The position numbers and the translations under genes were made by a program. Of a stretch of 64,000 nt of DNA, positions 1-9,761 are shown in pieces (the first letter of the stretch is position 1; each line of letters opens with the position of its first letter). Source of the stretch: Pseudomonas gessardii (GTDB lineage: Bacteria > Pseudomonadota > Gammaproteobacteria > Pseudomonadales > Pseudomonadaceae); the NCBI RefSeq assembly GCF_001983165.1, contig NZ_MNPU01000009.1, positions 1 to 64,000 of the forward strand, given 5' to 3'. The notes beneath the pieces are model-generated. The model saw only the letters and a list, made by a program, of their open reading frames with translations, had not been told where the DNA came from and did no database searches.

Positions 1-41
1 TCAACCACTTGCGCTTCCGATCTCTCGTTAGCGGGAGGCGA

Positions 42-69
42 ATTCTACAGCGTTACACGCTGCTGTCAA
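42..69 (-). promoter_or_regulatory. Strong promoter P2, probably of an rRNA operon to the left
   Basis: On the minus strand there is a perfect -35 TTGACA (64-69) and a -10 TAGAAT (42-47) separated by 16 bases. A GC-rich discriminator follows. Transcription would leave the window at base 1. In Pseudomonas a 16S rRNA gene commonly follows tyrS, so this is probably the proximal rrn promoter; the rRNA gene itself is outside the window, so that target is an inference. Confidence 0.7.
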
Positions 70-244
70 CACCTCTTTTTCTCCGCTTTCGACCGAGAGG
101 ATCGAAACGTTAATAGAGCCAAACAACATTGCCCTACCAACTCCTTCTGGGCTTCGATGGACTGAAGCAACTCGCTGTCGAATTCTGCGTAACTCTTTGT
201 TTACCAAGGAGTTTTCCGTTTCGACTGCGCCGGAAGTGGGGCGA

Positions 245-272
245 ATTATAGACAGATATAAATCGCCGTCAA
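245..272 (-). promoter_or_regulatory. Upstream tandem promoter P1 for the same leftward unit
   Basis: The minus strand carries -35 TTGACG (267-272), a 16-base spacer and a perfect -10 TATAAT (245-250). The bases just after the -10 are GC-rich, as in stringently controlled stable-RNA promoters. It starts only 15 bases past the tyrS stop, with no terminator between. About 200 bases separate it from the second promoter, and no protein gene lies in that stretch. Confidence 0.7.
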
Positions 273-287
273 CCCTTAATTTCAGGT

Positions 288-1487
288 TTATTCGGATTTA
301 AGCGTAATACGTGCAAATGCCTTCTTGCCGGCCTGGCAAACGTGGGTCGCGCCCAGCTCGTATATAAAGGTGCGATCGACAACCTCACCATCTATACGCA
401 CACCACCAGAACCCAGAAGGTCACGAGCAACCGCCGAGTTCTTCACCAGGCCTGCCTTATTAAGGACAGCCGCGATCGGCATCGCCTCGCCAGCAGTCAG
501 CTCAATCTCAGGCAGATCATCCGGCAGCTCGCCATCCTTCATGCGATTGCCCGCCGCACGGTGAGCACTGGCCGCAGCCTCCTCGCCATGGAAGCGCGCA
601 ACAATCTCTTCCGCGAGCTTGATCTTGACGTCCCGCGGATTCGCACCCGCCTCTACGTCGGCACGCAACGCATTGATCTCATCCATCGAGCGGAAGCTCA
701 ACAGCTCGAAGTAACGCCACATCAGCGCATCCGGAATAGAAACCAGCTTGCCGTACATCACGCCCGGTGCTTCCTGGATCCCGACATAGTTGCCCAACGA
801 CTTGGACATCTTCTTCACGCCATCCAACCCTTCCAGCAATGGCATGGTCAGAATGCACTGGGCCTCCTGACCATACGCGCGCTGCAGCTCACGCCCCATC
901 AACAGGTTGAACTTCTGATCAGTACCGCCCAGCTCGACATCCGCACGCAGCGCCACCGAGTCATAACCTTGAACCAACGGATATAGGAACTCGTGAATCG
1001 CAATAGGCTGATTGGTGGAGTAGCGCTTATCGAAGTCATCGCGCTCAAGCATCCGCGCAACGGTGTACTGGGATGTCAGGCGAATAAAGTCCGCCGGGCC
1101 CATTTGATCCATCCATGTGGAGTTGAACGCCACCTCGGTCTTGGCCGGATCGAGAATCTTGAAGACCTGGGTCTTGTAGGTCTCGGCATTATCGAGAACC
1201 TGCTCACGGGTCAGCGGCGGGCGCGTGGCGCTCTTACCACTCGGGTCGCCGATCATCCCGGTGAAGTCACCTATAAGGAAGATCACCTGGTGCCCCAGCT
1301 CCTGGAACTGGCGCAGCTTATTAATAAGCACGGTATGACCCAGGTGCAGATCCGGCGCTGTCGGATCAAAGCCAGCCTTAATACGCAGGGGTTGGCCACG
1401 CTTGAGCTTTTCGATCAGCTCGGCCTCGACCAACAGTTCTTCCGCACCACGTTTGATCAGCGCTAGCTGCTCTTCAACCGACTTCAT
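288..1487 (-). CDS. tyrS: Tyrosyl-tRNA synthetase
   Basis: Cytoplasmic class I aminoacyl-tRNA synthetase that activates tyrosine and charges tRNA-Tyr. The 399-residue product has the HIGH-type signature HLGH at residues 48-51, the KMSKS loop at 226-230, and a C-terminal S4-like RNA-binding region ending near the last 60 residues. Length and the KMSKS form fit the TyrZ-like subgroup found in pseudomonads. The start at 1487 gives MKSVEEQ; an in-frame upstream start exists at 1523 but adds 12 residues of poor character. It is divergent from the M23 peptidase gene and is followed at once by rrn-type promoters. Confidence 0.96.
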   Translation of the reverse strand: MKSVEEQLALIKRGAEELLVEAELIEKLKRGQPLRIKAGFDPTAPDLHLGHTVLINKLRQFQELGHQVIFLIGDFTGMIGDPSGKSATRPPLTREQVLDNAETYKTQVFKILDPAKTEVAFNSTWMDQMGPADFIRLTSQYTVARMLERDDFDKRYSTNQPIAIHEFLYPLVQGYDSVALRADVELGGTDQKFNLLMGRELQRAYGQEAQCILTMPLLEGLDGVKKMSKSLGNYVGIQEAPGVMYGKLVSIPDALMWRYFELLSFRSMDEINALRADVEAGANPRDVKIKLAEEIVARFHGEEAAASAHRAAGNRMKDGELPDDLPEIELTAGEAMPIAAVLNKAGLVKNSAVARDLLGSGGVRIDGEVVDRTFIYELGATHVCQAGKKAFARITLKSE

Positions 1488-1522
1488 AACAGACCCGCAA
1501 GGCTCAGATTCAAAGGGAACCA

Positions 1523-1550
1523 ACCATACAAGATCAGGGACTAATTACAA
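1523..1550 (-). promoter_or_regulatory. Possible tyrS promoter
   Basis: Minus strand: TTGTAA (1545-1550), 16-base spacer, TATGGT (1523-1528), 35 bases upstream of the tyrS start. Both hexamers are imperfect, so this is only a plausible sigma-70 site. Confidence 0.4.
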
Positions 1551-1599
1551 GTTTTGCCCTGTAAACAGACACCATTCGGCGAGCCCGGCATTCGCAAGC

Positions 1600-1628
1600 T
1601 TGCACCACAGATGATTTGGTTATATTTT
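1600..1628 (+). promoter_or_regulatory. Possible promoter of the M23 peptidase gene
   Basis: TTGCAC (1600-1605) followed after 17 bases by TATTTT (1623-1628), in an AT-rich run that also contains TATATT and TATACA. The downstream leader (1639-1681) is pyrimidine-rich with several CATCTT-like repeats and no clear Shine-Dalgarno before the ATG at 1698. Confidence 0.4.
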
Positions 1629-1697
1629 ATACAGTTATTTCATCTTCATCATGTCATTCATCTTTTCCATTTCATCTTTTCAAAGTCAAAATTACCT

Positions 1698-3110
1698 ATG
1701 ACCACTGAACCGTCTAAAGCGCCGCCGCTTTACCCGAAGACCCACCTGCTCGCCGCAAGTGGTATCGCCGCCCTTCTCAGCCTGGCACTCCTGGTATTCC
1801 CTTCCAGTGACGTAGAAGCCAAACGAACGACTCTGAGCCTTGACTTGGAGAGCCCGATTGAACAATTGACACAAGATCAAGACGCCTCTGACGCGCAACA
1901 AGCCACAACCGCAAGCGTCGAGTCACCATTTGCACAGATCGAAGACAGTGCGGACGACACCCAGCAAACCGCCCAGGCAGCACCTACACCCCAGATCGCA
2001 AAGGGCCCGGAGCATCGTGAAGTCATCGTGGGCAAAGGTGACACGCTATCGACGCTGTTTGAAAAGGTCGGCCTTCCAGCCACGACTGTTAATGAGGTGC
2101 TGGCCAGCGATAAGCAAGCCAAACAGTTCACCCAACTCAAGCGTGGCCAGAAGCTTCAGTTCGAGCTGACCCCGGACGGCCAACTGACCACCCTGCACAG
2201 CAACCTCAATGACCTCGAAAGCATCACCCTGACCAAGGGCGCCAAGGGCTTTGCCTTCAATCGCGTGACCACCAAGCCGGTGATGCGCTCGGCCTACATT
2301 CATGGCGTGATCAACAGCTCATTGTCCCAGTCCGCAGCGCGCGCGGGCCTGTCCCACAGCATGACCATGGACATGGCCAGCGTATTTGGCTACGACATCG
2401 ACTTCGCCCAGGATATTCGCCAGGGTGACGAGTTCGACGTGATCTACGAGCAAAAGGTAGCCAACGGCAAGGTCGTCGGCACCGGTAATATCCTGTCGGC
2501 GCGTTTTACCAACCGCGGCAAGACCTACACCGCCGTGCGCTACACCAACAAACAAGGCAATAGCAGCTACTACACCGCCGACGGCAATAGCATGCGCAAG
2601 GCCTTCATCCGTACTCCGGTTGACTTCGCCCGTATTAGCTCGCGTTTCTCCATGGGCCGCAAGCATCCAATTCTGAACAAAATCCGCGCCCACAAAGGCG
2701 TGGACTATGCCGCACCGCGCGGCACGCCGATCAAGTCTGCCGGCGACGGCAAGGTGCTGCTGGCCGGGCGCCGCGGCGGCTACGGCAACACCGTTATCAT
2801 CCAGCACGGCAACAGCTACCGTACGCTCTACGGTCACATGCAAGGCTTTGCCAAAGGTGTGAAGACCGGCGGCAACGTCAAGCAAGGCCAAGTGATCGGC
2901 TATATCGGCACCACTGGCCTGTCCACCGGCCCGCACCTGCACTATGAGTTCCAGGTCAACGGTGTGCACGTCGACCCGCTGGGCCAGAAGCTGCCAATGG
3001 CCGACCCGATCGCCAAGGCCGAGCGCGCCCGCTTCCTTCAGCAAAGCCAACCGCTGATGGCACGCATGGACCAGGAACGCGCCACCATGCTGGCTTCGGC
3101 GAAGCGCTAA
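1698..3110 (+). CDS. M23-family peptidoglycan DD-endopeptidase (MepM type)
   Basis: Predicted zinc metallopeptidase that cleaves peptidoglycan cross-links in the periplasm. The 470-residue protein has an N-terminal membrane anchor (about residues 16-35, AASGIAALLSLALLVF), a low-complexity acidic/Gln-rich linker, an OapA/LysM-like module (about 105-180) and a C-terminal M23 domain with the zinc motifs HKGVD and HLHYEF. The start at 1698 is chosen because it places the hydrophobic anchor near the N-terminus; the frame is open further upstream but that part looks non-coding. Three bases separate it from anmK, so the two probably form an operon linking wall cleavage with recycling. Confidence 0.9.
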   Translation: MTTEPSKAPPLYPKTHLLAASGIAALLSLALLVFPSSDVEAKRTTLSLDLESPIEQLTQDQDASDAQQATTASVESPFAQIEDSADDTQQTAQAAPTPQIAKGPEHREVIVGKGDTLSTLFEKVGLPATTVNEVLASDKQAKQFTQLKRGQKLQFELTPDGQLTTLHSNLNDLESITLTKGAKGFAFNRVTTKPVMRSAYIHGVINSSLSQSAARAGLSHSMTMDMASVFGYDIDFAQDIRQGDEFDVIYEQKVANGKVVGTGNILSARFTNRGKTYTAVRYTNKQGNSSYYTADGNSMRKAFIRTPVDFARISSRFSMGRKHPILNKIRAHKGVDYAAPRGTPIKSAGDGKVLLAGRRGGYGNTVIIQHGNSYRTLYGHMQGFAKGVKTGGNVKQGQVIGYIGTTGLSTGPHLHYEFQVNGVHVDPLGQKLPMADPIAKAERARFLQQSQPLMARMDQERATMLASAKR

Positions 3111-4205
<1,095 letters not shown>

Positions 4206-4217
4206 ATCGCAGATAGC

Positions 4218-4255
4218 AAAACGCCGCTTGCCCCATAAGAGCCAAGCGGCGTTTT
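4218..4255. terminator. Bidirectional terminator between anmK and erpA
   Basis: Perfect 13-base arms (AAAACGCCGCTTG and its complement) around a 12-base loop, with A and T tracts at the ends. It lies between convergent anmK and erpA and can serve both. Confidence 0.88.
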
Positions 4256-4271
4256 GCCTACCCGCTATCGA

Positions 4272-4622
4272 TCAGATCGAAAACGACGAACCGCAACCAC
4301 AAGTCGTGGTGGCATTCGGGTTTTTGATCACAAAGCGCGAGCCTTCCAAACCTTCCTGGTAATCCACCTCGGCACCCGCCAAGTACTGGAAGCTCATCGG
4401 ATCCACGACCAGGCTTACGCCCTCGCGCTCGACGATGGTGTCGTCATCGGCCACATCTTCATCGAAGGTAAAGCCGTACTGAAACCCTGAACAACCGCCG
4501 CCCGTAACGAATACGCGCAGCTTCAAGCGATCATTACCCTCTTCATCGACCAGGCTCTTCACCTTGTGCGCAGCACCGTGGGTGAATTGCAAAGCCGTGG
4601 GGGTGAAGGATTCAACGCTCAT
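4272..4622 (-). CDS. erpA: Iron-sulfur cluster insertion protein ErpA
   Basis: A-type carrier that delivers Fe-S clusters to apoproteins, including isoprenoid-synthesis enzymes. The 116-residue product has the three conserved cysteines at 44, 108 and 110 ([11 protein letters not shown] and CGCGSSF). The start at 4622 is preceded by GGGAG at good spacing; an in-frame ATG at 4670 would add 16 residues and lies inside the predicted promoter, so it is rejected. A promoter and an inverted repeat lie directly upstream. It is a single-gene unit between two terminators. Confidence 0.94.
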
Positions 4623-4644
4623 GCTGATAATCTCCCGGCGTAGC

Positions 4645-4667
4645 GCCGCCATATGCGTGATGGCGGC
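4645..4667. promoter_or_regulatory. Operator-like inverted repeat at the erpA start region
   Basis: Perfect repeat GCCGCCAT-N7-ATGGCGGC immediately downstream of the erpA -10 box, covering the expected transcription start. Position suggests an operator or a 5' mRNA hairpin; the binding factor is unknown, and it does not obviously match a type 2 IscR site. Confidence 0.4.
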
Positions 4668-4668
4668 C

Positions 4669-4698
4669 ATTATCCGCTTCTCCTAGAAAAGCGGTCAA
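4669..4698 (-). promoter_or_regulatory. erpA promoter
   Basis: Minus strand: -35 TTGACC (4693-4698), 18-base spacer, -10 GATAAT (4669-4674). It would start transcription about 40 bases ahead of the erpA ATG. Confidence 0.6.
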
Positions 4699-4743
4699 CT
4701 ATTGTTACGGTATATCAATCTGCCCGGTACCCCTTAAAAACAC

Positions 4744-4768
4744 AAAAGGCCCGATCAACGGGCCTTTT
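4744..4768 (-). terminator. Terminator after argC
   Basis: Inverted repeat AAAAGGCCCG/CGGGCCTTTT with a 5-base loop, 17 bases past the argC stop on the minus strand, ending in a T-rich run. Confidence 0.85.
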
Positions 4769-4785
4769 GCACAGCAGCCAAAGCC

Positions 4786-5820
4786 TTAAGGCAGCATGCC
4801 GGCGTGGGACAAGCCGAGCTTCTCATCCAGGCCGAACAAGATGTTCAAGTTCTGCACAGCCTGGCCCGACGCGCCCTTGACCAGGTTATCGATAACCGAC
4901 AGCACCACCACCAGGTCGCCATCCTGCGGACGATGCACGGCAATCCGGCACACGTTGGCACCGCGCACGCTGCGGGTTTCCGGGTGGCTGCCGGCCGGCA
5001 TCACATCGACGAACGGCTCATTGGCATAACGCTTCTCGAACAATGCCTGCAGATCCACCGAGCGATCCGTAACGGTTGCATACAGTGTCGAGTGAATCCC
5101 ACGGATCATCGGGGTCAGGTGCGGCACAAACGTCAGGCCAACGTCACGGCCGGCCGCACGGCGCAGGCCCTGGCGAATTTCCGGCAGGTGACGATGACCT
5201 TTGACGGCATACGCCTTCATGCTTTCCGAGGTCTCGGAGTACAAGGAGCCTACGGCCGCCCCGCGACCTGCGCCACTGACCCCCGACTTGCAGTCGGCAA
5301 TCAGGCGCGAAGCATCAGCCAGGCCGGCTTCCAGCAACGGCAGGAAACCCAACTGGGCCGACGTCGGATAGCAACCCGGCACGGCAATCAGGCGCGCCTG
5401 CCTGATCTGCTCGCGATTGACCTCGGGCAAACCATACACCGCCTCTTCGAGCAGCTCTGGAGCACCATGGGGCTGGCCGTACCACTTGGCCCACTCATCG
5501 GCATCCTGCAGGCGGAAGTCCGCCGAGAGGTCGATGACCTTGGTCCCGGCCGCCAGCAACTCGCCGGCCAAGGCATGGGCAACCCCGTGCGGCGTGGCAA
5601 AGAACACCACGTCGCAGGCACCCAGGGTCTTGATATCCGGAACGCTGAACGCCAACCCGTCGTAATGACCGCGCAGGTTGGGATACATATCGGCAACGGC
5701 CAGGCCGGCCTCGGATCGGGAGGTGATGACCACCACCTCAGCTTGCGGATGCTGAGCCAACAGACGCAGCAATTCGACACCGGTGTAACCCGTGCCGCCG
5801 ACGATACCGACCTTGACCAT
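4786..5820 (-). CDS. argC: N-acetyl-gamma-glutamyl-phosphate reductase
   Basis: NADPH-dependent enzyme that reduces N-acetylglutamyl phosphate to the semialdehyde in arginine biosynthesis. The 344-residue protein opens with the nucleotide-binding motif [17 protein letters not shown] and contains the catalytic cysteine in [11 protein letters not shown]. The start at 5820 places the Rossmann motif at the N-terminus; the longer frame to 5907 adds 29 residues unlike the family. It is transcribed alone and ends in its own terminator. Divergent from hemJ. Confidence 0.95.
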   Translation of the reverse strand: MVKVGIVGGTGYTGVELLRLLAQHPQAEVVVITSRSEAGLAVADMYPNLRGHYDGLAFSVPDIKTLGACDVVFFATPHGVAHALAGELLAAGTKVIDLSADFRLQDADEWAKWYGQPHGAPELLEEAVYGLPEVNREQIRQARLIAVPGCYPTSAQLGFLPLLEAGLADASRLIADCKSGVSGAGRGAAVGSLYSETSESMKAYAVKGHRHLPEIRQGLRRAAGRDVGLTFVPHLTPMIRGIHSTLYATVTDRSVDLQALFEKRYANEPFVDVMPAGSHPETRSVRGANVCRIAVHRPQDGDLVVVLSVIDNLVKGASGQAVQNLNILFGLDEKLGLSHAGMLP

Positions 5821-5955
5821 AAACCTGCCCTCAACGAACCACTGGAAAGCCGTCGATAATAGGGGCCGTATCGTTCTGCGACAACCGTCAAGGTGACGTG
5901 CGCACACTCTAACCTCTACTATCTCCAGTTACCGTGAACCTGGGAATAACTAAAA

Positions 5956-6384
5956 ATGCTTTATCTATGGCTCAAAGCCTTTCATATCGTCAGCATTGTC
6001 TGCTGGTTTGCCGGGCTGTTTTACCTACCGCGCCTGTTCGTCTACCACGCACAAAGCCAGGATGCCGTCAGCCAGGAGCGCTTCAGCCTCATGGAGCGCA
6101 AGCTGTACAAGGGCATCATGCTGCCGGCGATGATCGCCACGCTGGTCTTCGGTATCTGGTTGATCAGCCTTAACCCGAGCGTCTTCAGCCAGGGTGGCTG
6201 GATGCACGCCAAGTTGACCCTGGTGGTGATCCTGATCGGCTACCACCATATGTGTGGCGCCCAGGTAAAACGTTTTGCCCGTGGCGAAAACACCCGCAGC
6301 CATGTCTTTTATCGCTGGTTCAATGAAGTGCCAGTTCTGATATTGCTGGCTATTGTAATTTTGGTCGTCGTAAAGCCGTTCTAA
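5956..6384 (+). CDS. hemJ: Protoporphyrinogen IX oxidase, HemJ type
   Basis: Small integral membrane enzyme (142 residues) of the UPF0093/HemJ family that oxidises protoporphyrinogen IX in heme synthesis. About four membrane segments are visible. The N-terminal helix carries the conserved histidine in LKAFHIVSIVCWFAG, followed by FYLPRLFVYH; a second conserved region holds GYHHMCG. Length matches the family. No strong Shine-Dalgarno precedes the ATG. It is followed after 35 bases by a flavin enzyme gene in the same direction. Confidence 0.88.
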   Translation: MLYLWLKAFHIVSIVCWFAGLFYLPRLFVYHAQSQDAVSQERFSLMERKLYKGIMLPAMIATLVFGIWLISLNPSVFSQGGWMHAKLTLVVILIGYHHMCGAQVKRFARGENTRSHVFYRWFNEVPVLILLAIVILVVVKPF

Positions 6385-6419
6385 CTCTCATCAGTTGCAC
6401 TTAATCCGGGGTACTTCCA

Positions 6420-7382
6420 ATGTCGCTGCCCGCTTTGCTAGAACAACGTCTGCGCCTGCCCGTGGTGGCTGCGCCGATGTTCCTGATTTCCAACCCACAA
6501 CTGGTCCTGGCGTGCTGCCGCAATGGCGTGGTCGGGAGCTTCCCGGCACTCAACCAACGCGAAAGCAGTGGTTTCAAGGCCTGGCTGGAAGAAATCGAGG
6601 CGGGCCTGGCGCTGCTGGACAACCCCGCGCCCTACGCGGTCAACCTGATCGTGCACCACAGCAACCCGCGCCTTGAGGCTGACCTGGCGATCTGTGTCGA
6701 GCACAAGGTGCCGATCGTCATCACCAGCCTGGGCGCGGTCAAAGAATTGGTAGACGCCGTACACAGCTACGGCGGCCTGGTGTTCCATGACGTCACCACC
6801 CGGCGCCATGCCGAAAAAGCTGCCGAAGCCGGTGTCGACGGGCTGATCGCCGTGGCAGCGGGAGCCGGTGGCCACGCCGGCACCTGGAGTCCGTTCTCGC
6901 TGATCGCCGAAATCCGCCAGTTCTTCGACAAGACCCTGCTGCTGGCCGGCTGCCTGAACCATGGGCACGAAATCCTCGCCGCGCAATTGCTCGGGGCTGA
7001 CCTCGCGTATTTCGGCACGCGCTTTATCGGCACCACTGAAAGCCACGCCCCCGATGCCTATAAAGAGATGCTGCTCACATCGCGCGCGGCCGATATCGTG
7101 CACACTCCGGCGGTGTCCGGCGTGCCGGCGAGCTTTATGCGTCAGAGCCTGGAAAACGCCGGTTTCGACCTCGCCGCCCTGCAAGGCAAGGGTGAAGTCA
7201 ACTTTGGCGCCAAGCTCAAGCCCCTCAGCGACGAGGCAAAAGCCTGGAAGACGGTCTGGTCCGCCGGCCAGGGCGTGGGTGAGATTGACGATTTACCCAG
7301 TGTCGATGAACTGGTTGCCCGCCTCGATGCCGAATACCGCAAGGCCCGCGAGCAAGCAGCACAATTGCGCTGGCCACGCTGA
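6420..7382 (+). CDS. NAD(P)H-dependent flavin oxidoreductase, nitronate monooxygenase-like
   Basis: Predicted cytoplasmic FMN enzyme with a TIM-barrel fold. The 320-residue protein starts with the family's PVVAAPMFLISNP segment and has the FMN-binding region DGLIAVAAGAGGHAGTWSP around residues 139-158, with the likely catalytic histidine in GGHAG. Such enzymes oxidise nitronates or reduce quinones and other acceptors; the physiological substrate cannot be told from the sequence. It may be co-transcribed with hemJ. Confidence 0.82.
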   Translation: MSLPALLEQRLRLPVVAAPMFLISNPQLVLACCRNGVVGSFPALNQRESSGFKAWLEEIEAGLALLDNPAPYAVNLIVHHSNPRLEADLAICVEHKVPIVITSLGAVKELVDAVHSYGGLVFHDVTTRRHAEKAAEAGVDGLIAVAAGAGGHAGTWSPFSLIAEIRQFFDKTLLLAGCLNHGHEILAAQLLGADLAYFGTRFIGTTESHAPDAYKEMLLTSRAADIVHTPAVSGVPASFMRQSLENAGFDLAALQGKGEVNFGAKLKPLSDEAKAWKTVWSAGQGVGEIDDLPSVDELVARLDAEYRKAREQAAQLRWPR

Positions 7383-7450
7383 CATACCCGCCAGGCCTGC
7401 CCATTGAAGCAGGCCTGCATTACCCCCTGAAAAGTGACAAGGATGCCCGC

Positions 7451-8413
7451 ATGAGCGACAACCGTTTCAAGATTGTGTTTGATGGAGCCCTGCTCCCGGG
7501 TGTCGAAAGCACCACCGCCAAGCTGAACCTGGCCGAACTGTTCAAAAGCGAAGTCGAGGCGATCGAAAAGCTCTTCACCGGGCGCCCGGTTGCGCTCAAA
7601 CGCGACCTGTCTCGCCCCGATGCCGAAACCTACCTGGCCGCCTTGAAAAACGCCGGGGTTGATGCACGTATCGAAGCCGAACAACCCGTGGCCTTCAACC
7701 TGGCCGAAACACACGAGACCGATTCCGGCGCCTCTGACTTTTCGCGCCCGGCCGCGTCGCCGTATGCACCGCCGCGCGCAGCCGTGGGGGATAACCTTCC
7801 TGAGTTTTCCACCCTAAAGGTCTTCACCATCAACGGGCGGATAGGTCGCCTGCGCTTCCTCGCCTGGACGCTGGTCTTGAGTATGGTCTTGTCGGCCATC
7901 GTTGGCGCCCTGTTCACGGTTGGCCTGGGTGTTGCGGCCGTCTCCCCCACGGCCGCAATCATCATTGGCTCACTGCTCGGTACCGCCCTGTTCGTGGCCT
8001 CTGTGTGGATCAGTGTCCAGATCACCGTGCAACGCCTGCATGACCTGGGCTGGTCCGGGTGGTTATGGTTCCTGAACCTGGTGCCGATCGTAGGCAGCAT
8101 TTTCCCGATCCTGCTGATTGTGCTGCCAGGCAATGCGGGCGCCAACCAATATGGTGCGCCACCGCCACGCAACTCCACCGCCGTGAAAGTCCTGGCCACT
8201 CTGTGGCTGGCAATCATCCCGCTGATATTCGCCGCCGCAGTGATGCTGGGCATGAGTGGTTATCTGGACCAACTGGAAACCAGCGTGGACAGTGGCTACG
8301 AAAGCAGCGCCATGAGCACCGATGATGAAGCTGACCAGAGCGTCATCGCCGGTGAAGAAGATGTGCAAAGTGCTGCCGAAGCAGCCGAACCTGTAGACTC
8401 TCCAGAAGAATGA
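7451..8413 (+). CDS. DUF805 membrane protein with an N-terminal soluble module
   Basis: Function unknown. The 320-residue product has a soluble N-terminal module of about 80 residues (RFKIVFDGALLPGVES onward, with GRPVALKRDL and LKNAGVDARIE), a Pro/Ala linker, then a DUF805 domain (about 118-240: INGRIGRLRF, VQRLHDLGWSGW) with three to four membrane segments, another hydrophobic stretch near 250-275, and an acidic C-terminal tail. AAGGA sits at proper distance before the ATG. The N-terminal module suggests a regulatory or binding role for the membrane domain, which is an inference. Confidence 0.8.
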   Translation: MSDNRFKIVFDGALLPGVESTTAKLNLAELFKSEVEAIEKLFTGRPVALKRDLSRPDAETYLAALKNAGVDARIEAEQPVAFNLAETHETDSGASDFSRPAASPYAPPRAAVGDNLPEFSTLKVFTINGRIGRLRFLAWTLVLSMVLSAIVGALFTVGLGVAAVSPTAAIIIGSLLGTALFVASVWISVQITVQRLHDLGWSGWLWFLNLVPIVGSIFPILLIVLPGNAGANQYGAPPPRNSTAVKVLATLWLAIIPLIFAAAVMLGMSGYLDQLETSVDSGYESSAMSTDDEADQSVIAGEEDVQSAAEAAEPVDSPEE

Positions 8414-8476
8414 AGAAACGCCCCACGCCTGTGACGCATCTGTCGCAGGCCCGGTGGCGTTGCGATGGAGAAACGC

Positions 8477-9262
8477 ATGACCCGTTACGCTCTGATCACC
8501 GGCGCCTCCAGCGGCATCGGCCTGGCCCTGGCCGAAGCACTGGCCCGTCGCGGCCGCAGCTTGATTCTGGTGGCCCGCCAGCGTGATCAGTTGGAAAGTA
8601 TTGCCATAGAGCTGACCCAACGCTTTGGCGTCGAAGTGTTGTTCCGCGCCTGCGACCTGGGTGAGCCATTGCGGCTTTCGGGGTTCCTGCTGGAGCTGGA
8701 AGAAGGCGAGCGGCAGATCGACTTGCTGGTCAACTGCGCCGGCATGGGCACCAGCGGCCCGTTCCTGGCCCAGGACTGGATGACCGAGCAGGACCTGATC
8801 GAGGTCAACATCCTGGCCCTGACCCGCCTGTGCCACGCGCTGGGTAACGCCATGGCCCTGCACGGTGGGGGGCAGATCCTCAACGTCGCCTCGGTCGCGG
8901 CCTTCCAGCCGGGGCCGTGGATGAGCACCTATTACGCCAGCAAGGCCTATGTGCTGCACTTTTCCGAAGGCCTGCGCGAAGAGCTGAAGAGCTGTGGCAT
9001 CAAGGTTTCAGTGCTCTGCCCCGGCCCGACACACACCGCCTTCTTCGGCACCGCGCAGATGGACACTGCCAAGCTGGACCGTCAACAACTGATGAGCCCG
9101 GAAGAAGTGGCGCTGCACACCGTGCGTGCCCTGGCAAAGAACAAAGCGATCATTATTCCCGGTCGCCGTAACCGCTGGCTGGCATTCAGCCCGCGCTTGA
9201 GCCCGCGCTGGTTGACCCGCAAGATTGCCGGCGCCATCAACAAAGCCTATTGCCCGCGCTGA
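8477..9262 (+). CDS. Short-chain dehydrogenase/reductase
   Basis: Predicted NAD(P)-dependent oxidoreductase of the SDR family, 261 residues. Motifs in order: cofactor loop TGASSGIG near residue 8, NCAGMG near 87, and the catalytic YASKAY (Tyr-x-x-x-Lys) near 154 with a preceding Ser in NVASVAAF. The start at 8477 is chosen because GGAG lies 6 bases upstream; an in-frame ATG at 8465 overlaps that Shine-Dalgarno. The substrate is not predictable; this subgroup resembles YqjQ/DltE-like reductases. Confidence 0.82.
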   Translation: MTRYALITGASSGIGLALAEALARRGRSLILVARQRDQLESIAIELTQRFGVEVLFRACDLGEPLRLSGFLLELEEGERQIDLLVNCAGMGTSGPFLAQDWMTEQDLIEVNILALTRLCHALGNAMALHGGGQILNVASVAAFQPGPWMSTYYASKAYVLHFSEGLREELKSCGIKVSVLCPGPTHTAFFGTAQMDTAKLDRQQLMSPEEVALHTVRALAKNKAIIIPGRRNRWLAFSPRLSPRWLTRKIAGAINKAYCPR

Positions 9263-9308
9263 CCTGCTGAGTACACTCACCCTGCACTTTCATAATGGAG
9301 AAACAGCT

Positions 9309-9647
9309 GTGGATACTCTGTTCACCAAGATCATCAACAGAGAAATACCCGCGAGGATTATCTACGAGGATGACCAGGTCCTGGCCTTCCACGATATTGC
9401 GCCAATGGCCCCCGTGCATTTCCTGGTGATTCCGAAAAAACCGATCCGCACCCTCAACGACCTGACGGAAGAAGACAAGGGCCTGGCTGGGCATATCCTG
9501 TTCACCGCCCAGCGCCTGGCCGTGGAACAAGGCTGTGAAAAAGGCTTTCGCGTGGTGATGAACTGCAATGAGGATGGCGGCCAGACCGTCTATCACATTC
9601 ATATGCACGTGTTGGGTCAACGCCAGATGAACTGGCCACCGGGCTGA
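9309..9647 (+). CDS. HIT-family purine nucleoside phosphoramidase (HinT-like)
   Basis: Small cytoplasmic nucleotide hydrolase of 112 residues. The histidine triad is visible near the C-terminus as HIHMHV, with upstream HDIAPMAPVHFLVIPK typical of HinT. It starts with GTG at 9309, preceded by GGAG at 9297-9300 and giving VDTLFTKII. The open frame extends upstream but that part overlaps the end of the SDR gene and lacks family similarity. A REP palindrome follows. Confidence 0.88.
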   Translation: MDTLFTKIINREIPARIIYEDDQVLAFHDIAPMAPVHFLVIPKKPIRTLNDLTEEDKGLAGHILFTAQRLAVEQGCEKGFRVVMNCNEDGGQTVYHIHMHVLGQRQMNWPPG

Positions 9648-9657
9648 GGCCCCCCAT

Positions 9658-9685
9658 TGCAGGAGCCGGCTTGCCGGCCCCTGCA
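9658..9685. repeat. Single REP-like palindrome
   Basis: Imperfect palindrome with TGCAGG/CCTGCA ends around an AGCCGGCTTGCCGGC core, in the gap between the HIT gene and coq7. This is a one-armed copy of a short extragenic palindrome of the GCTTGCCGGC type. Confidence 0.65.
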
Positions 9686-9761
9686 AGAAGCATGACCCAG
9701 CGCAAACGCACACCCCTCTCTTGCGGTAAACTGGCCGCCGAGATTTTTCCCGGAGGTCAGC

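Noticed and set aside
4804..5859. 351-residue plus-strand frame opposite argC
   Set aside because: ArgC motifs are clear on the minus strand; the opposite frame looks like translated complement with Arg/Gln-rich composition.
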